Below are positions 43,281-52,408 of a stretch of 64,000 nt of DNA, in pieces. Under the pieces are notes generated by a model. That model made no database searches. It saw only the letters and a program-made list of their open reading frames with translations, and was not told the origin of the DNA. How positions within the stretch are numbered: the stretch's first letter is position 1; every line of letters begins with the position of its first letter. The translations under genes and the position numbers were made by a program. Source of the stretch: Pseudobacillus lumedeiriae (lineage in GTDB: Bacteria > Bacillota > Bacilli > Bacillales > Domibacillaceae); contig NZ_JAUIYO010000003.1 in the NCBI RefSeq assembly GCF_044891285.1, positions 62,001 through 126,000 on the forward strand. Direction: 5' to 3'.

Positions 43281-44889
43281 ACTCTCTCTCCTCTTTCATG
43301 TTTTTTATTTGTAAACGTCTGCTCGGATGAATCGCAAGCATCGATGCTAATAAACGCTGTGTATAGAAATTCAAGGACGCAGGCAGCTGATGGGCTAGAG
43401 CCTCGTCTACTTTCTCTCCCTTTTCCATGACAAGAATACGATGACAAAGGACCATCGCTGCCCGAATATCATGGGATATGAACAGAATAGCTGTTTCTTC
43501 CTGTTGATTAATTTGTCGCAAAAGTGAAAGCATACTTGCCTGAGAGCTCATATCGAGACTTGCAAAAGGTTCATCTAGAATAAGAAGCTCCGGCTGTAGT
43601 ACTAGCGCTCTGGCAATGGCAACTCTCTGTCTCATTCCTCCAGAAAGCTCGTGGGGAAAATGGGTTAAGACCGTTACATCGAGCCCTACCTTTTGTACAG
43701 CCTCTTTTACTAGTTGTTGTTTGTTTTTCCTTTTTTCTTTCCAATAATCAAGCCCTTCACCGACAATTTTCTCTACAGTCCAACGAGGATCAAATGACGC
43801 AAGCGGGTCTTGATGCACCCATTGAATCCCTTTTCGAAACGGGAGTGCACCGCTCCAAATAAGTTCCCCTCGTTCAGGGGTCTCTACATGCAGCAGCAAG
43901 CGGGAAAGTGTGCTTTTTCCACTCCCGCTTTCACCAATCAGCCCAACAATCTCTCTTTTTTGAATGTGAAAGCTCACATCTTTTACTGCCTCTATGCACT
44001 GTTTATGAAACCACTTCTTTTTCACATAAGTCCTGGCGGCGTGTTTCACTGTGATCAGCGGCTCATGACTAATAGGTTCAGACTGTTCCCGTGTCTTTGT
44101 CAACTCCTGATAATAATGCAGCAATTGCTTCGTATGTTCATGAACAGGCGCATCAAATAGTTGGGTCACGGGTGCTGACTCCACAACGGTTCCGTTTTTC
44201 ATCACAACGACAAAATCGGCTATCTCTGCCACTACTCCGAGATCGTGAGTAATCAACAGCACACTCCCGCCTGTACGTGTGCTCCAATCTTTCATCAGTT
44301 GAAGCATATCAGCCTGAATGTATAAATCGAGCGCCGTTGTCGGTTCATCAGCAATTAATAACATTGGATCGAGCGCCAAAGCTAACGCAAGCTGAACCCG
44401 CTGTCTCATTCCTCCAGAAAGTTCATGCGGAAAGGCATCATATACATTCTCTGGATCTGATAATTGCATCTGGCGTAATAACTCAATCGTTTTCTCTTTT
44501 GCTATTTGTTTAGAAACTTTTGTATGAGCAGAAAATAATTCTTGAAAATGCTGCCCAATCGTTCGAATAGCATCCAATGTTCCATATGTATCTTGAAAAA
44601 CAAACCCTATCTGCCTTCCGCGGTAATGACGCTTCTGTTTTTTATTCATGGCAAGCACATCATCATGTAAAAAATGAATGCGGCCGGAAGCGATGTCGAT
44701 TCCTTTCGGCAGTAAGTCGAGCATCGTCTTTGCCGTCAGGCTTTTTCCCGAACCACTTTCGCCTATAATGGCGACAATGTTTCCTTTGGGCACATGAAAT
44801 GAAATATCTTTCAACAACTGCTTTTTCTCTTCACCTGTCTGCAGCAGAACGGAAAGGTTTTCAACTGTTAATATTGGCTCGTCCATCAT
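43261..44889 (-). CDS. nikDE: Nickel ABC transporter ATPase, NikD-NikE fusion
   Basis: A 542-residue protein with two complete ABC domains. Domain 1 (about residues 1-270) has GESGSGKSLTAKT, LSGGMRQRVQLA and LLIADEP. Domain 2 (about 280-540) has GESGSGKSTLSRL, LSGGMRQRVAIA and LLILDEP. It powers import, replacing separate NikD and NikE. The ATG at 44889 follows AAGGCGGAAG and overlaps the nikC stop; the longer open frame lies inside nikC. Confidence 0.9.
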   Translation of the reverse strand: MMDEPILTVENLSVLLQTGEEKKQLLKDISFHVPKGNIVAIIGESGSGKSLTAKTMLDLLPKGIDIASGRIHFLHDDVLAMNKKQKRHYRGRQIGFVFQDTYGTLDAIRTIGQHFQELFSAHTKVSKQIAKEKTIELLRQMQLSDPENVYDAFPHELSGGMRQRVQLALALALDPMLLIADEPTTALDLYIQADMLQLMKDWSTRTGGSVLLITHDLGVVAEIADFVVVMKNGTVVESAPVTQLFDAPVHEHTKQLLHYYQELTKTREQSEPISHEPLITVKHAARTYVKKKWFHKQCIEAVKDVSFHIQKREIVGLIGESGSGKSTLSRLLLHVETPERGELIWSGALPFRKGIQWVHQDPLASFDPRWTVEKIVGEGLDYWKEKRKNKQQLVKEAVQKVGLDVTVLTHFPHELSGGMRQRVAIARALVLQPELLILDEPFASLDMSSQASMLSLLRQINQQEETAILFISHDIRAAMVLCHRILVMEKGEKVDEALAHQLPASLNFYTQRLLASMLAIHPSRRLQIKNMKEEREYEYQKG

Positions 44890-45719
44890 TTTCTTCCGCC
44901 TTTCTTCAATTGCGGCAGTGCAAACTGATCTTGCAATAGATCTCCAAGAAATGTAACTGCTAAAACAGTAAACGTAATACAAAGACCTGGAAATACAGCG
45001 ATCCACCATATCCCGGATAACAAATAGTTTTGTACTCCAGCTAACATATTCCCCCAAGAAGGTTCATGCGGAGGTATGCCGATTCCAAAAAAGCTTAACG
45101 TCGCTTCAGCTAAAATAGCATGACTGACACCGCTAATAGACATCACCGTGATGGTCGGCAAACATTGCGGTAATAAATGTCTAACTAACAATTGCAGCGA
45201 TGAAGCCCCAACAACAGCAGAAGCTTGAACAAAGATCTCGCCCTTTAACGACAGGACTTCTGTACGGATAAGACGGGCAATAGGCATCCAGCTTGTTATG
45301 CCAATAATGAATACAACCGTCAGTAAACTATGTGGGAGCAGTACTTGAATGCCAATCATTAAAAGGATACTAGGAATACTAATGAGTGTATCAAGCATTC
45401 TCATCATGATGCGGTCAATACTACCTCCAACAAAACCGCTGACTGCCCCATAACCGGCACCAATCACAACAGCAATGATCATCGCAGCCATTCCAACTGC
45501 AAGTGATACACGGCCTCCATATAACAAACGTGTGAGTACATCACGTCCAAGTTCATCTGTGCCAAATAAATGAACAGTACTTGGAGGCTGTAAAACGGTT
45601 GATAGACTTACAGCCAATGGATCATAGGGGGTAAGAAGAGGAGCTGATACAGTAACAACAAATAATAAAAACAATGCACCTGCGATCCCATTCACGATCC
45701 ACTTTCTTTTTCTGCTCAT
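44886..45719 (-). CDS. nikC: Nickel ABC transporter permease NikC
   Basis: A 277-residue permease of the oligopeptide/nickel type with the N-terminal GTDELGRDVLTRLLYGGR segment and the EAA loop seen in ILAEATLSFFGIGIPPHEPSWG. Six membrane helices. It pairs with NikB. It overlaps both neighbours by 4 bases, giving full translational coupling. Confidence 0.93.
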   Translation of the reverse strand: MSRKRKWIVNGIAGALFLLFVVTVSAPLLTPYDPLAVSLSTVLQPPSTVHLFGTDELGRDVLTRLLYGGRVSLAVGMAAMIIAVVIGAGYGAVSGFVGGSIDRIMMRMLDTLISIPSILLMIGIQVLLPHSLLTVVFIIGITSWMPIARLIRTEVLSLKGEIFVQASAVVGASSLQLLVRHLLPQCLPTITVMSISGVSHAILAEATLSFFGIGIPPHEPSWGNMLAGVQNYLLSGIWWIAVFPGLCITFTVLAVTFLGDLLQDQFALPQLKKGGRK

Positions 45720-46684
45720 CTGTCCCCCTCCTTCAGTAGATAACCTCGTGTTCGCGGATCAATCCAGGCACAAATGAGATCAATAATTAAACTGCCAATA
45801 ATAACAACACTCATACTCAATAAGATCGTTGCCATGACAACGGGATAATCGTGGGCAAGGGCTGATTTCAATGATAATCTCCCCAGACCCGGCCACGAAA
45901 ACAATGTCTCTACTACAACAGATCCAGCGAGTGTAAGCGAAAGTGACATCCCCATAAAGGAGAGAAAAGGAAGCGATGCATTAGGAAGTAAATGCTTATA
46001 AAGAATCGTTTTTTCTGAAATCCCGCGTGCCTGCAGCGCCCAGACAAACTCTTTTTCTTTTGTGACGGCAATATGATTGCGCAATATCCGGATATAATAA
46101 CCAATGTGGGATAATGCTAGAACGAGAGACGGCATGATAAGATGTTGGAGCCAATCCCCTGTTCCTTCTGTACCGATACCTGATGTCGGTAAAATCCCTA
46201 AATAAACAGAAAAAAACAACATCATCATGAGTGCAAACCAGAAAGACGGAAGTGACATCAATACAAAACTAGCAATGGTTACAGCATGATCTAAAAAAGA
46301 GTGCCGGTGAAGGCCGGTAACAATGCCAAAGAAAAGAGAGAGTAGAAGAATAATAGCCGTTGAGGCGAGCATGAGTACAACCGTTGGTTCAATCGCATGA
46401 GCAACCATGACTTTTACTTCTTCCCCTGTACTATACGAATGGCCCCATTCCCCTTGCAGCACATGTATAAGCCACTTGGCATACTGAGCATACAAAGGAT
46501 CATTTAAACCAAGATTTTCGGCAATACGAATTTGATCGGCTTGGCTCATTTTTAGAAGCTGATCCCCATACATAGCTGCTGCCGGATCGCCGGGCAGCAT
46601 ACGAATAAAAGCAAAACAAAGGATGCTTCCGATAAACAGTACAACAACTGCCTCCAATAACCTTGAAATAATGAAGCGAATCAT
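45716..46684 (-). CDS. nikB: Nickel ABC transporter permease NikB
   Basis: A 322-residue permease, first gene of the nickel operon. Typical blocks are FIISRLLEAVVVLFIGSI, MLPGDPAAAMYG, and the EAA loop ALQARGISEKTILYKHLLPNA. It partners NikC. GAAAGGGAAG precedes the ATG. The upstream region has a dyad that may be a NikR site. Confidence 0.93.
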   Translation of the reverse strand: MIRFIISRLLEAVVVLFIGSILCFAFIRMLPGDPAAAMYGDQLLKMSQADQIRIAENLGLNDPLYAQYAKWLIHVLQGEWGHSYSTGEEVKVMVAHAIEPTVVLMLASTAIILLLSLFFGIVTGLHRHSFLDHAVTIASFVLMSLPSFWFALMMMLFFSVYLGILPTSGIGTEGTGDWLQHLIMPSLVLALSHIGYYIRILRNHIAVTKEKEFVWALQARGISEKTILYKHLLPNASLPFLSFMGMSLSLTLAGSVVVETLFSWPGLGRLSLKSALAHDYPVVMATILLSMSVVIIGSLIIDLICAWIDPRTRGYLLKEGDR

Positions 46685-46722
46685 ATATCTTCCCTTTCTT
46701 TTTCTAATCTTGCAATATTTAC

Positions 46723-46762
46723 TTACTAGACTTTGTCATGACTAAGATTGTCAAACTAGTAA
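46723..46762. promoter_or_regulatory. NikR operator candidate
   Basis: TTACTAG and CTAGTAA separated by 26 bases, 39-78 bases upstream of nikB. NikR sites are widely spaced dyads, but this one has not been compared with a family consensus. Confidence 0.45.
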
Positions 46763-46930
46763 CACATTTTTACTCATTCGTGTCACTACAATACGTGTTT
46801 AATATATAAATGATTCATTTAAAAATTGTAACATGGTTTGATGTTCGAAACGAATAGTAATCATCCAAAAACTTCGACATTAAAAAAGCCGCAAAGATCA
46901 ACATTCTTTAGCCGCATTTTCATGTTTAGT

Positions 46931-46957
46931 CCCTGGCAATCAACGAGACTGCCAGGG
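46931..46957 (-). terminator. Hairpin at the end of the urease operon
   Basis: CCCTGGCA pairs with TGCCAGGG, nine bases after the ureD stop. No clear T run follows. Confidence 0.5.
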
Positions 46958-46965
46958 ATGAAGCA

Positions 46966-47790
46966 TTAATATTTTCTTAAGGAACTGGGGCTTGTATTAA
47001 ACCATTCTTGACTAATCATACGATGATATTCAGCAAATACCCTCTCAATTATTTGTGTCGAATGCGCTAACATACGAATAGTAAACCCCGGGATGGGAAG
47101 ATGCGATAAACCAATTTTATATTCATCTGTGTTCGTAGGAACAGCATGATATAACTGATCAAGAAGGTCATTGTTCGTTTGTTCGCCTACTACAATCATG
47201 GAACCTAAATGAGAGAAGCCCTCCATCAATCCCAGATCATCTATCTTTTGAACAGATGGACTCAATTTAATATGATCATAAACAGCCAACTCATTATCCA
47301 TATAGATTTCATTTATTAATTGAACCCTCTCATAACTGAATCGTTCGCCATCTGGAGACCACCCTGGGGTAATAATGTCAGAATAAAGGAGTGTGGCACC
47401 TTTCTCCATACGAATCACATTTTTTTGTTTGTAGCGCGCATGTCGATAGGCAATAAGCGGATCGGGTATATATTCAAGGTAACTGCCCTCTTTGAGAGAA
47501 ATTTCTGTTTCTTGATAAGCATATTTATTAGGAGTTTTATACACTTTCGTTGCTGATTGAGTTGTTAAAGTTAGTCGCGCTTGCGGCTCCAGCGAAATTT
47601 GCATTTGATAGCGGTCGCCGTCTAAGTAGCCTCCGCCCGGATTTAAAATGTAATAACAAACCTGTCCGGAATCATCGTGGTAAATCGGACGCATAACCTT
47701 AAATGCCCCTTGGAAATATGCGTTCTTTGCGACGGTTTTTCCCGCTCTATCCTCTACATCTAAACGTAAAACCCCTGTCCATTCCGACAT
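46966..47790 (-). CDS. ureD: Urease accessory protein UreD
   Basis: A 274-residue UreD/UreH: VMRPIYHDDSGQVCYYILNPGGGYLDGDRYQMQI and LTTQSATKVYKTP are diagnostic segments (quoted in part). It is the scaffold that holds apo-urease during nickel loading with UreF and UreG. It is the last gene of ureABCEFGD, one base after ureG. Confidence 0.95.
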   Translation of the reverse strand: MSEWTGVLRLDVEDRAGKTVAKNAYFQGAFKVMRPIYHDDSGQVCYYILNPGGGYLDGDRYQMQISLEPQARLTLTTQSATKVYKTPNKYAYQETEISLKEGSYLEYIPDPLIAYRHARYKQKNVIRMEKGATLLYSDIITPGWSPDGERFSYERVQLINEIYMDNELAVYDHIKLSPSVQKIDDLGLMEGFSHLGSMIVVGEQTNNDLLDQLYHAVPTNTDEYKIGLSHLPIPGFTIRMLAHSTQIIERVFAEYHRMISQEWFNTSPSSLRKY

Positions 47791-47791
47791 C

Positions 47792-48403
47792 TTATTCCAA
47801 TCCTTTTAATAAGGCATTTTTCTTAATCCAGTCGATCACTTGATCCAGCCCTGTATTATCTTTTAAGTTTGTAAAAACAAATGGCTTGTCCCCGCGAAAA
47901 ACTTTCGTGTCCGCCTCCATTACGTCCAGGCTTGCTCCAACGAAAGGGGCTAAATCTGTTTTATTAATGATAAATAAATCAGATTTAATCATCCCTTGTC
48001 CGCCTTTACGGGGGATTTTTTCTCCTTGAGCAACATCAATAATATAAATCGAAAAATCAACGAGTTCAGGGCTAAACGTCGCCGCCAAATTATCCCCGCC
48101 GCTTTCCACAAAGATTAGTTCGACGTCCGGGTGTTTCCTCTGTAATTCATCAATTGCAGCGAAATTCATAGAGGCATCTTCACGTATCGCAGTATGAGGG
48201 CATCCGCCTGTCTCTACACCGATAATACGGTCTGCGGGAAGCACCCCGTTTTGCATTAAAAATTTAGCATCTTCTTTTGTGTAAATATCGTTCGTCACGA
48301 CTGCCATACTAATTTCCCCGTCCAAATGTCGTGTCAGCTTTTCAACTAACATCGTTTTTCCTGCACCAACAGGTCCTCCTACCCCAATCTTAATAGGTTC
48401 CAT
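47792..48403 (-). CDS. ureG: Urease accessory GTPase UreG
   Basis: A 203-residue SIMIBI GTPase. P-loop GPVGAGKT, the nickel-binding metallochaperone motif GCPHTA, and the guanine motif NKTD are visible, with ESGGDNLAATFSPEL also typical. It delivers nickel to urease on GTP hydrolysis. The ATG at 48403 follows AAAGGGAG; the frame extends nine codons upstream into ureF. Confidence 0.97.
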   Translation of the reverse strand: MEPIKIGVGGPVGAGKTMLVEKLTRHLDGEISMAVVTNDIYTKEDAKFLMQNGVLPADRIIGVETGGCPHTAIREDASMNFAAIDELQRKHPDVELIFVESGGDNLAATFSPELVDFSIYIIDVAQGEKIPRKGGQGMIKSDLFIINKTDLAPFVGASLDVMEADTKVFRGDKPFVFTNLKDNTGLDQVIDWIKKNALLKGLE

Positions 48404-48426
48404 AAAAGCACTCCCTTTCATCAATA

Positions 48427-49113
48427 TCAAGACATGAAAATGCGAATATTCACGCGTTCATGCTGCATTTGAGATAATTCCAACCCTGGAGAAACGATAC
48501 CGAAGTCTTCTTCATCTATAGTCTGAATTTTTGCTGTTGCATCAACTAAAGCCTCTTGAATCTCTTGAATGATTTTCTGTCCTGCCGTTTGTCCTAAAGG
48601 AATCGCCCGTACGGCATTTTGCACAAGACTCGAAACAACCGAGTACAAATAATATAACGTAGTAGTTGTTGTTGAAACGCCTAGATAGTGCCCTATTATC
48701 GTAAAAACAATGGCTGGATGGCCAAATGACTGCTTGTCCTTTATCCGTTCTCCGTATTGTGTCAAAATAGGAACATCATATAAGGTTTCTACGAGCTTTA
48801 CCATCCGCTCGCCCATCCTTTGAGTACCTTCCCTCGTTTCTCGCGGCAAGTTCTGCACGGTCAGCATTCGATCCAGCTTCCATACTTTTTGAAAGTCTTC
48901 CTTTTCCAGCGCTTCATATACGAGATGACAAGCAAGCCCATCCGAATAAATGAGCTGCTCGTTTAAGTAAACATAAAGCCACTGTAAAAACGATTGTTGG
49001 TCGTGAACTTGATCTTCTTGAATATATGTCTCAAGACCATATGAATGGCTGAACGCTCCCGTTGGAAAGTTAGAATCGCATAGTTGAAATAATGAAAGAA
49101 CGTTTCTATCCAT
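48427..49113 (-). CDS. ureF: Urease accessory protein UreF
   Basis: A 228-residue all-helical UreF: LFQLCDSNFPTGAFSHSYGLET at the start (quoted in part), and SVVSSLVQNAVRAIPLGQTAGQ later. It acts as a GTPase-activating partner of UreG in the activation complex. The ATG at 49113 overlaps the ureE end by eight bases; the frame further upstream is out-of-frame ureE. Confidence 0.95.
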   Translation of the reverse strand: MDRNVLSLFQLCDSNFPTGAFSHSYGLETYIQEDQVHDQQSFLQWLYVYLNEQLIYSDGLACHLVYEALEKEDFQKVWKLDRMLTVQNLPRETREGTQRMGERMVKLVETLYDVPILTQYGERIKDKQSFGHPAIVFTIIGHYLGVSTTTTTLYYLYSVVSSLVQNAVRAIPLGQTAGQKIIQEIQEALVDATAKIQTIDEEDFGIVSPGLELSQMQHERVNIRIFMS

Positions 49114-49561
49114 GACTATGCCCGATATGGCGAAAGGCCTGTTTAACTTTTCTGTCTTCACGTTTATAAGGGATTTGCAGTTCTTGCAGCAATTCTTCCA
49201 CAAGGTAATCGTACTGAACAAGCATCTCGTTCTCTTCAAATTGGGCTGGAAGATGGCGATTCCCTAACTGGTGGGCGATGGTTCCCATTTCTTTCAGGCT
49301 GCGCGGACTGATTACTAATAAATCATCGGATAAGACATCTATGACAATGAGATTTTTATCATCCATATATAGAACATCACCGGCGACAAGGTCACGCGGA
49401 GCTTTTAAGCGAATGCCCATTTCTTTGCCATGATCTGTCTTTACTCTTTGAATCCGCTTCACTAAATCAGCGCTTTCAAGATAGACTTTTTCGATGTGTC
49501 GTTTCTCAATCTCTTCTCTTTCCATGCTTTCAATATTTGTTACGATATGTTCAACTATCAA
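49106..49561 (-). CDS. ureE: Urease nickel metallochaperone UreE
   Basis: A 151-residue UreE with N-terminal peptide-binding domain and C-terminal nickel domain (GNRHLPAQFEENEML, with a His-containing tail HIGHSHG). It hands nickel to UreG. The start is TTG at 49561, six bases after GAGGTG and 10 bases after the ureC stop; no in-frame ATG fits. Confidence 0.92.
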   Translation of the reverse strand: MIVEHIVTNIESMEREEIEKRHIEKVYLESADLVKRIQRVKTDHGKEMGIRLKAPRDLVAGDVLYMDDKNLIVIDVLSDDLLVISPRSLKEMGTIAHQLGNRHLPAQFEENEMLVQYDYLVEELLQELQIPYKREDRKVKQAFRHIGHSHG

Positions 49562-49571
49562 TACATTCACC

Positions 49572-51284
49572 TCAAAACAGGAAATATCGTTGCCCCATCG
49601 GTACTTTATCCACTGGTTCACATGTAATAAGCTCTCCGTTTACTCTTACTTCATAAGTTTGTGGATCGACAGTTATTTCTGGCGTTTCAGCATTCAGCTT
49701 CATATCCTTTTTCGTTAATTTCCTAATGCCGCGAACCGGAAGAATCATTTTTTCCAAACCAAGCTTCTCAGGTACGTGATCATCAAAAGCGGCTTGAGAA
49801 ATAAACGTAATAGAACTCTTCGACAAAGCTTTTCCAACCGACGCATACATTGGGCGATAGATAATCGGCTGTGGTGTAGGAATAGACGCATTTGCATCCC
49901 CCATCAACCCTTCTACAACCAATCCATTTTTAAGAACCATTTCGGGTTTTACACCGAAAAATGCTGGATTCCAAAGAACAAGGTCAGCAATTTTCCCTAC
50001 TTCGATTGAACCAACGTATTCGGAAATACCATGAGTGATGGCTGGATTGATTGTATACTTGGCAATATAGCGCTTCGCACGGTTATTATCCGAGAGCTCT
50101 CTGTCTCCTTGCATGATCCCTCTCTGTTTCTTCATTTTGTCTGCTGTTTGCCACGTGCGTAAAACAACTTCTCCGACACGCCCCATTGCCTGTGCATCGG
50201 AGCTTACCATACTAAATACTCCCATATCCTGGAGTATATCCTCTGCAGCAATCGTTTCACGTCTAATACGCGAATCGGCAAAAGCAAGGTCTTCAGGAAT
50301 AGATGGATTTAAATGGTGACACACCATTAACATGTCAAGATGCTCATCGATCGTATTCACCGTATATGGTAACGTCGGGTTAGTAGACGATGGCAGAACA
50401 TTCATAAAGCTCGCTGATTTAATTAAATCGGGAGCATGTCCGCCGCCTGCACCTTCTGTATGATACATATGAATGACGCGATCTTTCAAAGCTGCCATCG
50501 TGTTCTCCATAAATCCGCCTTCATTTAAGGTGTCGGCATGAAGAGCGACCTGTACATCATACTTTTCAGCTACACTTAATGCATGATCCAGAGCGGAAGC
50601 TGTAGCTCCCCAGTCTTCATGAACTTTCAATCCAATGGCACCTGCACGCACTTGTTCTGCAAGCGGCTCTTCAGTAGCAGCTTGTCCTTTCGCGGTGAAT
50701 CCAACATTAATTGGCATCCCCTCCGCTGCTTGGAGCATTCGATGCATATTCCATTCACCTGGTGTAACGGTTGTCGCTTTCGATCCTGCAGCAGGACCCG
50801 TTCCTCCTCCGATTAGAGTAGTAAGACCTGAAGTTAGTGCCGTTCTAATCTGTTCTGGATTAATAAAGTGAACATGAGTGTCGATTCCACCGGCCGTCAC
50901 AATCATTCCTTCTCCGGCGATAATTTCTGTACCCGCTCCAATCACAATATCCACATTGTCCATGATTAACGGATTACCCGCTTTTCCGATTGCGGCGATT
51001 TTCCCATCGCGAAGGCCAATATCTGCTTTATAGATGCCAGTATAATCAAAGATTACTGCATTCGTAATGACGGTATCCGGTATTCCATCTCCTCGTGTCA
51101 CAAGAGGATGCTCTCCCATCCCGTCACGTATCACTTTCCCGCCGCCAAATACGACTTCGTCACCGTACGTGGTATGATCTTTCTCAATTTCAATAATGAT
51201 GTCTGTATCCGCGAGGCGTATAGAATCACCTGTAGTTGGTCCGTACATTTGAGCATATTGCTTTCTCGACATGTTAAAACTCAT
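49572..51284 (-). CDS. ureC: Urease alpha subunit
   Basis: A 570-residue catalytic subunit. Nickel ligands and active-site residues are visible: THVHF (two His), GLKVHEDWG (carbamylated Lys), ALHADTLNE, HTEGAGGGHAPD and SDAQAMGRVGE (Asp). It hydrolyses urea to ammonia and carbamate. The ATG overlaps the ureB stop (ATGA). Full length, no odd features. Confidence 0.98.
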   Translation of the reverse strand: MSFNMSRKQYAQMYGPTTGDSIRLADTDIIIEIEKDHTTYGDEVVFGGGKVIRDGMGEHPLVTRGDGIPDTVITNAVIFDYTGIYKADIGLRDGKIAAIGKAGNPLIMDNVDIVIGAGTEIIAGEGMIVTAGGIDTHVHFINPEQIRTALTSGLTTLIGGGTGPAAGSKATTVTPGEWNMHRMLQAAEGMPINVGFTAKGQAATEEPLAEQVRAGAIGLKVHEDWGATASALDHALSVAEKYDVQVALHADTLNEGGFMENTMAALKDRVIHMYHTEGAGGGHAPDLIKSASFMNVLPSSTNPTLPYTVNTIDEHLDMLMVCHHLNPSIPEDLAFADSRIRRETIAAEDILQDMGVFSMVSSDAQAMGRVGEVVLRTWQTADKMKKQRGIMQGDRELSDNNRAKRYIAKYTINPAITHGISEYVGSIEVGKIADLVLWNPAFFGVKPEMVLKNGLVVEGLMGDANASIPTPQPIIYRPMYASVGKALSKSSITFISQAAFDDHVPEKLGLEKMILPVRGIRKLTKKDMKLNAETPEITVDPQTYEVRVNGELITCEPVDKVPMGQRYFLF

Positions 51285-51604
51285 TGCTCGCCCTCTCTTT
51301 CTAACGATCCATCGACTTTATTGTTAAAGCCATACACGCGGCGTTCTCCAGCATAATCCACCAATTCGACTTCTTTTTCATCCCCAGGTTCAAAACGAAC
51401 AGCTGCACCTGCTGGAATGTTCAATCGTTTCCCATAAGCTTCCTCTCTACTAAATTGAAGCGCCTCGTTTACCTCATAAAAGTGAAAATGAGACCCCACT
51501 TGAATGGGCCGGTCGCCTGTATTCGTCACAAAAAGTTTGGATGTTGTTCTTCCAGCATTACAAACGATTTCTTCTTCTTTTAAAAATAATTGTCCCGGTT
51601 CCAT
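51281..51604 (-). CDS. ureB: Urease beta subunit
   Basis: A 107-residue UreB starting EPGQLFLKEEEI, with the block NTGDRPIQVGSHFHFYEVN. It is part of the (abc)3 urease. The ATG at 51604 is preferred over one six codons upstream because GGGAGG lies between them. Confidence 0.95.
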   Translation of the reverse strand: MEPGQLFLKEEEIVCNAGRTTSKLFVTNTGDRPIQVGSHFHFYEVNEALQFSREEAYGKRLNIPAGAAVRFEPGDEKEVELVDYAGERRVYGFNNKVDGSLEREGEQ

Positions 51605-51628
51605 ATGGATGATGCCTCCCATTCCTTT

Positions 51629-51931
51629 TTATCTAATTGGACTATGCACTGTCACAAGCTTTGTTCCATCGGGAAAAGTCGCTTCGACTTGAATATCATC
51701 AAGCATTTCTGGAATGCCTTCCATGACATCTTCGCGGGACAAAATCGTTGCACCATATTCCATTAATTGAGCAACTGTTTTTCCATCTCGTGCGCCTTCC
51801 AGCACTTCGTAAGTAATAAGTGCTACAGCTTCCGGGTAATTTAATTTCAAACCTCTTTCTTTCCGTCGTTTAGCAAGATCAGCAGCTACTACAATCATGA
51901 GCTTGTCTATTTCACGGGGTAATAATTGCAT
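51629..51931 (-). CDS. ureA: Urease gamma subunit
   Basis: A 100-residue UreA: LPREIDKLMIVVAADLAKRR, LNYPEAVALITYEVLEGARDG and the end TFPDGTKLVTVHSPIR. It is the first gene of the urease operon, with AAGGAGG before the ATG. The promoter lies in the 477-base intergenic region shared with the divergent urea transporter. Confidence 0.97.
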   Translation of the reverse strand: MQLLPREIDKLMIVVAADLAKRRKERGLKLNYPEAVALITYEVLEGARDGKTVAQLMEYGATILSREDVMEGIPEMLDDIQVEATFPDGTKLVTVHSPIR

Positions 51932-52408
51932 CGTAAAGCCTCCTTAAATTATGTAGTAACGAAATAAACAAAACCTCCTCAATAAAACATTACCGAGGTG
52001 AAATTAATTTTTGTTTTGATTCAACACATCCTTTCATAAGAATGGCCCATCATATAATTATTTAAACTGCTACTGAAAACTTTATTCATAAGGTTAACTT
52101 GGATTGAGGTGAGTCCTCTTAGTATGTTGCGGAGATTGTAAAACTTTGGCGAAATTACTCGTATTTTGTAACCGAGGAGGAATACATAGTGGATTGTAAA
52201 CAATTTCGCACAATAAATCAAGTCACTGACAAGACACTTGTCAGTAGAATTTAGTTTGCGACGTGTACACATTTCACTTGCTTTGTCGACAATCACAAAT
52301 AGGTGCTCTAAAAACCATGAATCCCAGTATGGGTTTAAGTCTTTCTAACAACGTATATTAAAGGCCATGAAGGAGGAATGATAACAAAAGTTAGAAAAAG
52401 GAGAGATC
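51932..52408. other. Divergent regulatory region of ureA and urea transporter
   Basis: No supported gene. It contains a perfect palindrome (52225-52245, listed separately) and must carry the promoters of both transcripts. I looked for a TnrA/GlnR site (TGTNA-N7-TNACA) and found no good match. Confidence 0.6.
52225..52245. promoter_or_regulatory. Palindromic operator candidate
   Basis: ACTGACAAG, ACA, CTTGTCAGT: perfect 9-bp arms midway between ureA and the urea transporter gene. Confidence 0.45.

Noticed and set aside
44890..45057. 56-residue extension of the fused ATPase
   Set aside because: It lies inside nikC in another frame, while AAGGCGG fits the ATG at 44889.
52021..52296. 91-residue open frame on the minus strand between ureA and the urea transporter
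   Set aside because: No ribosome binding site before the GTG, uneven composition, and it covers the divergent regulatory region with a palindrome.
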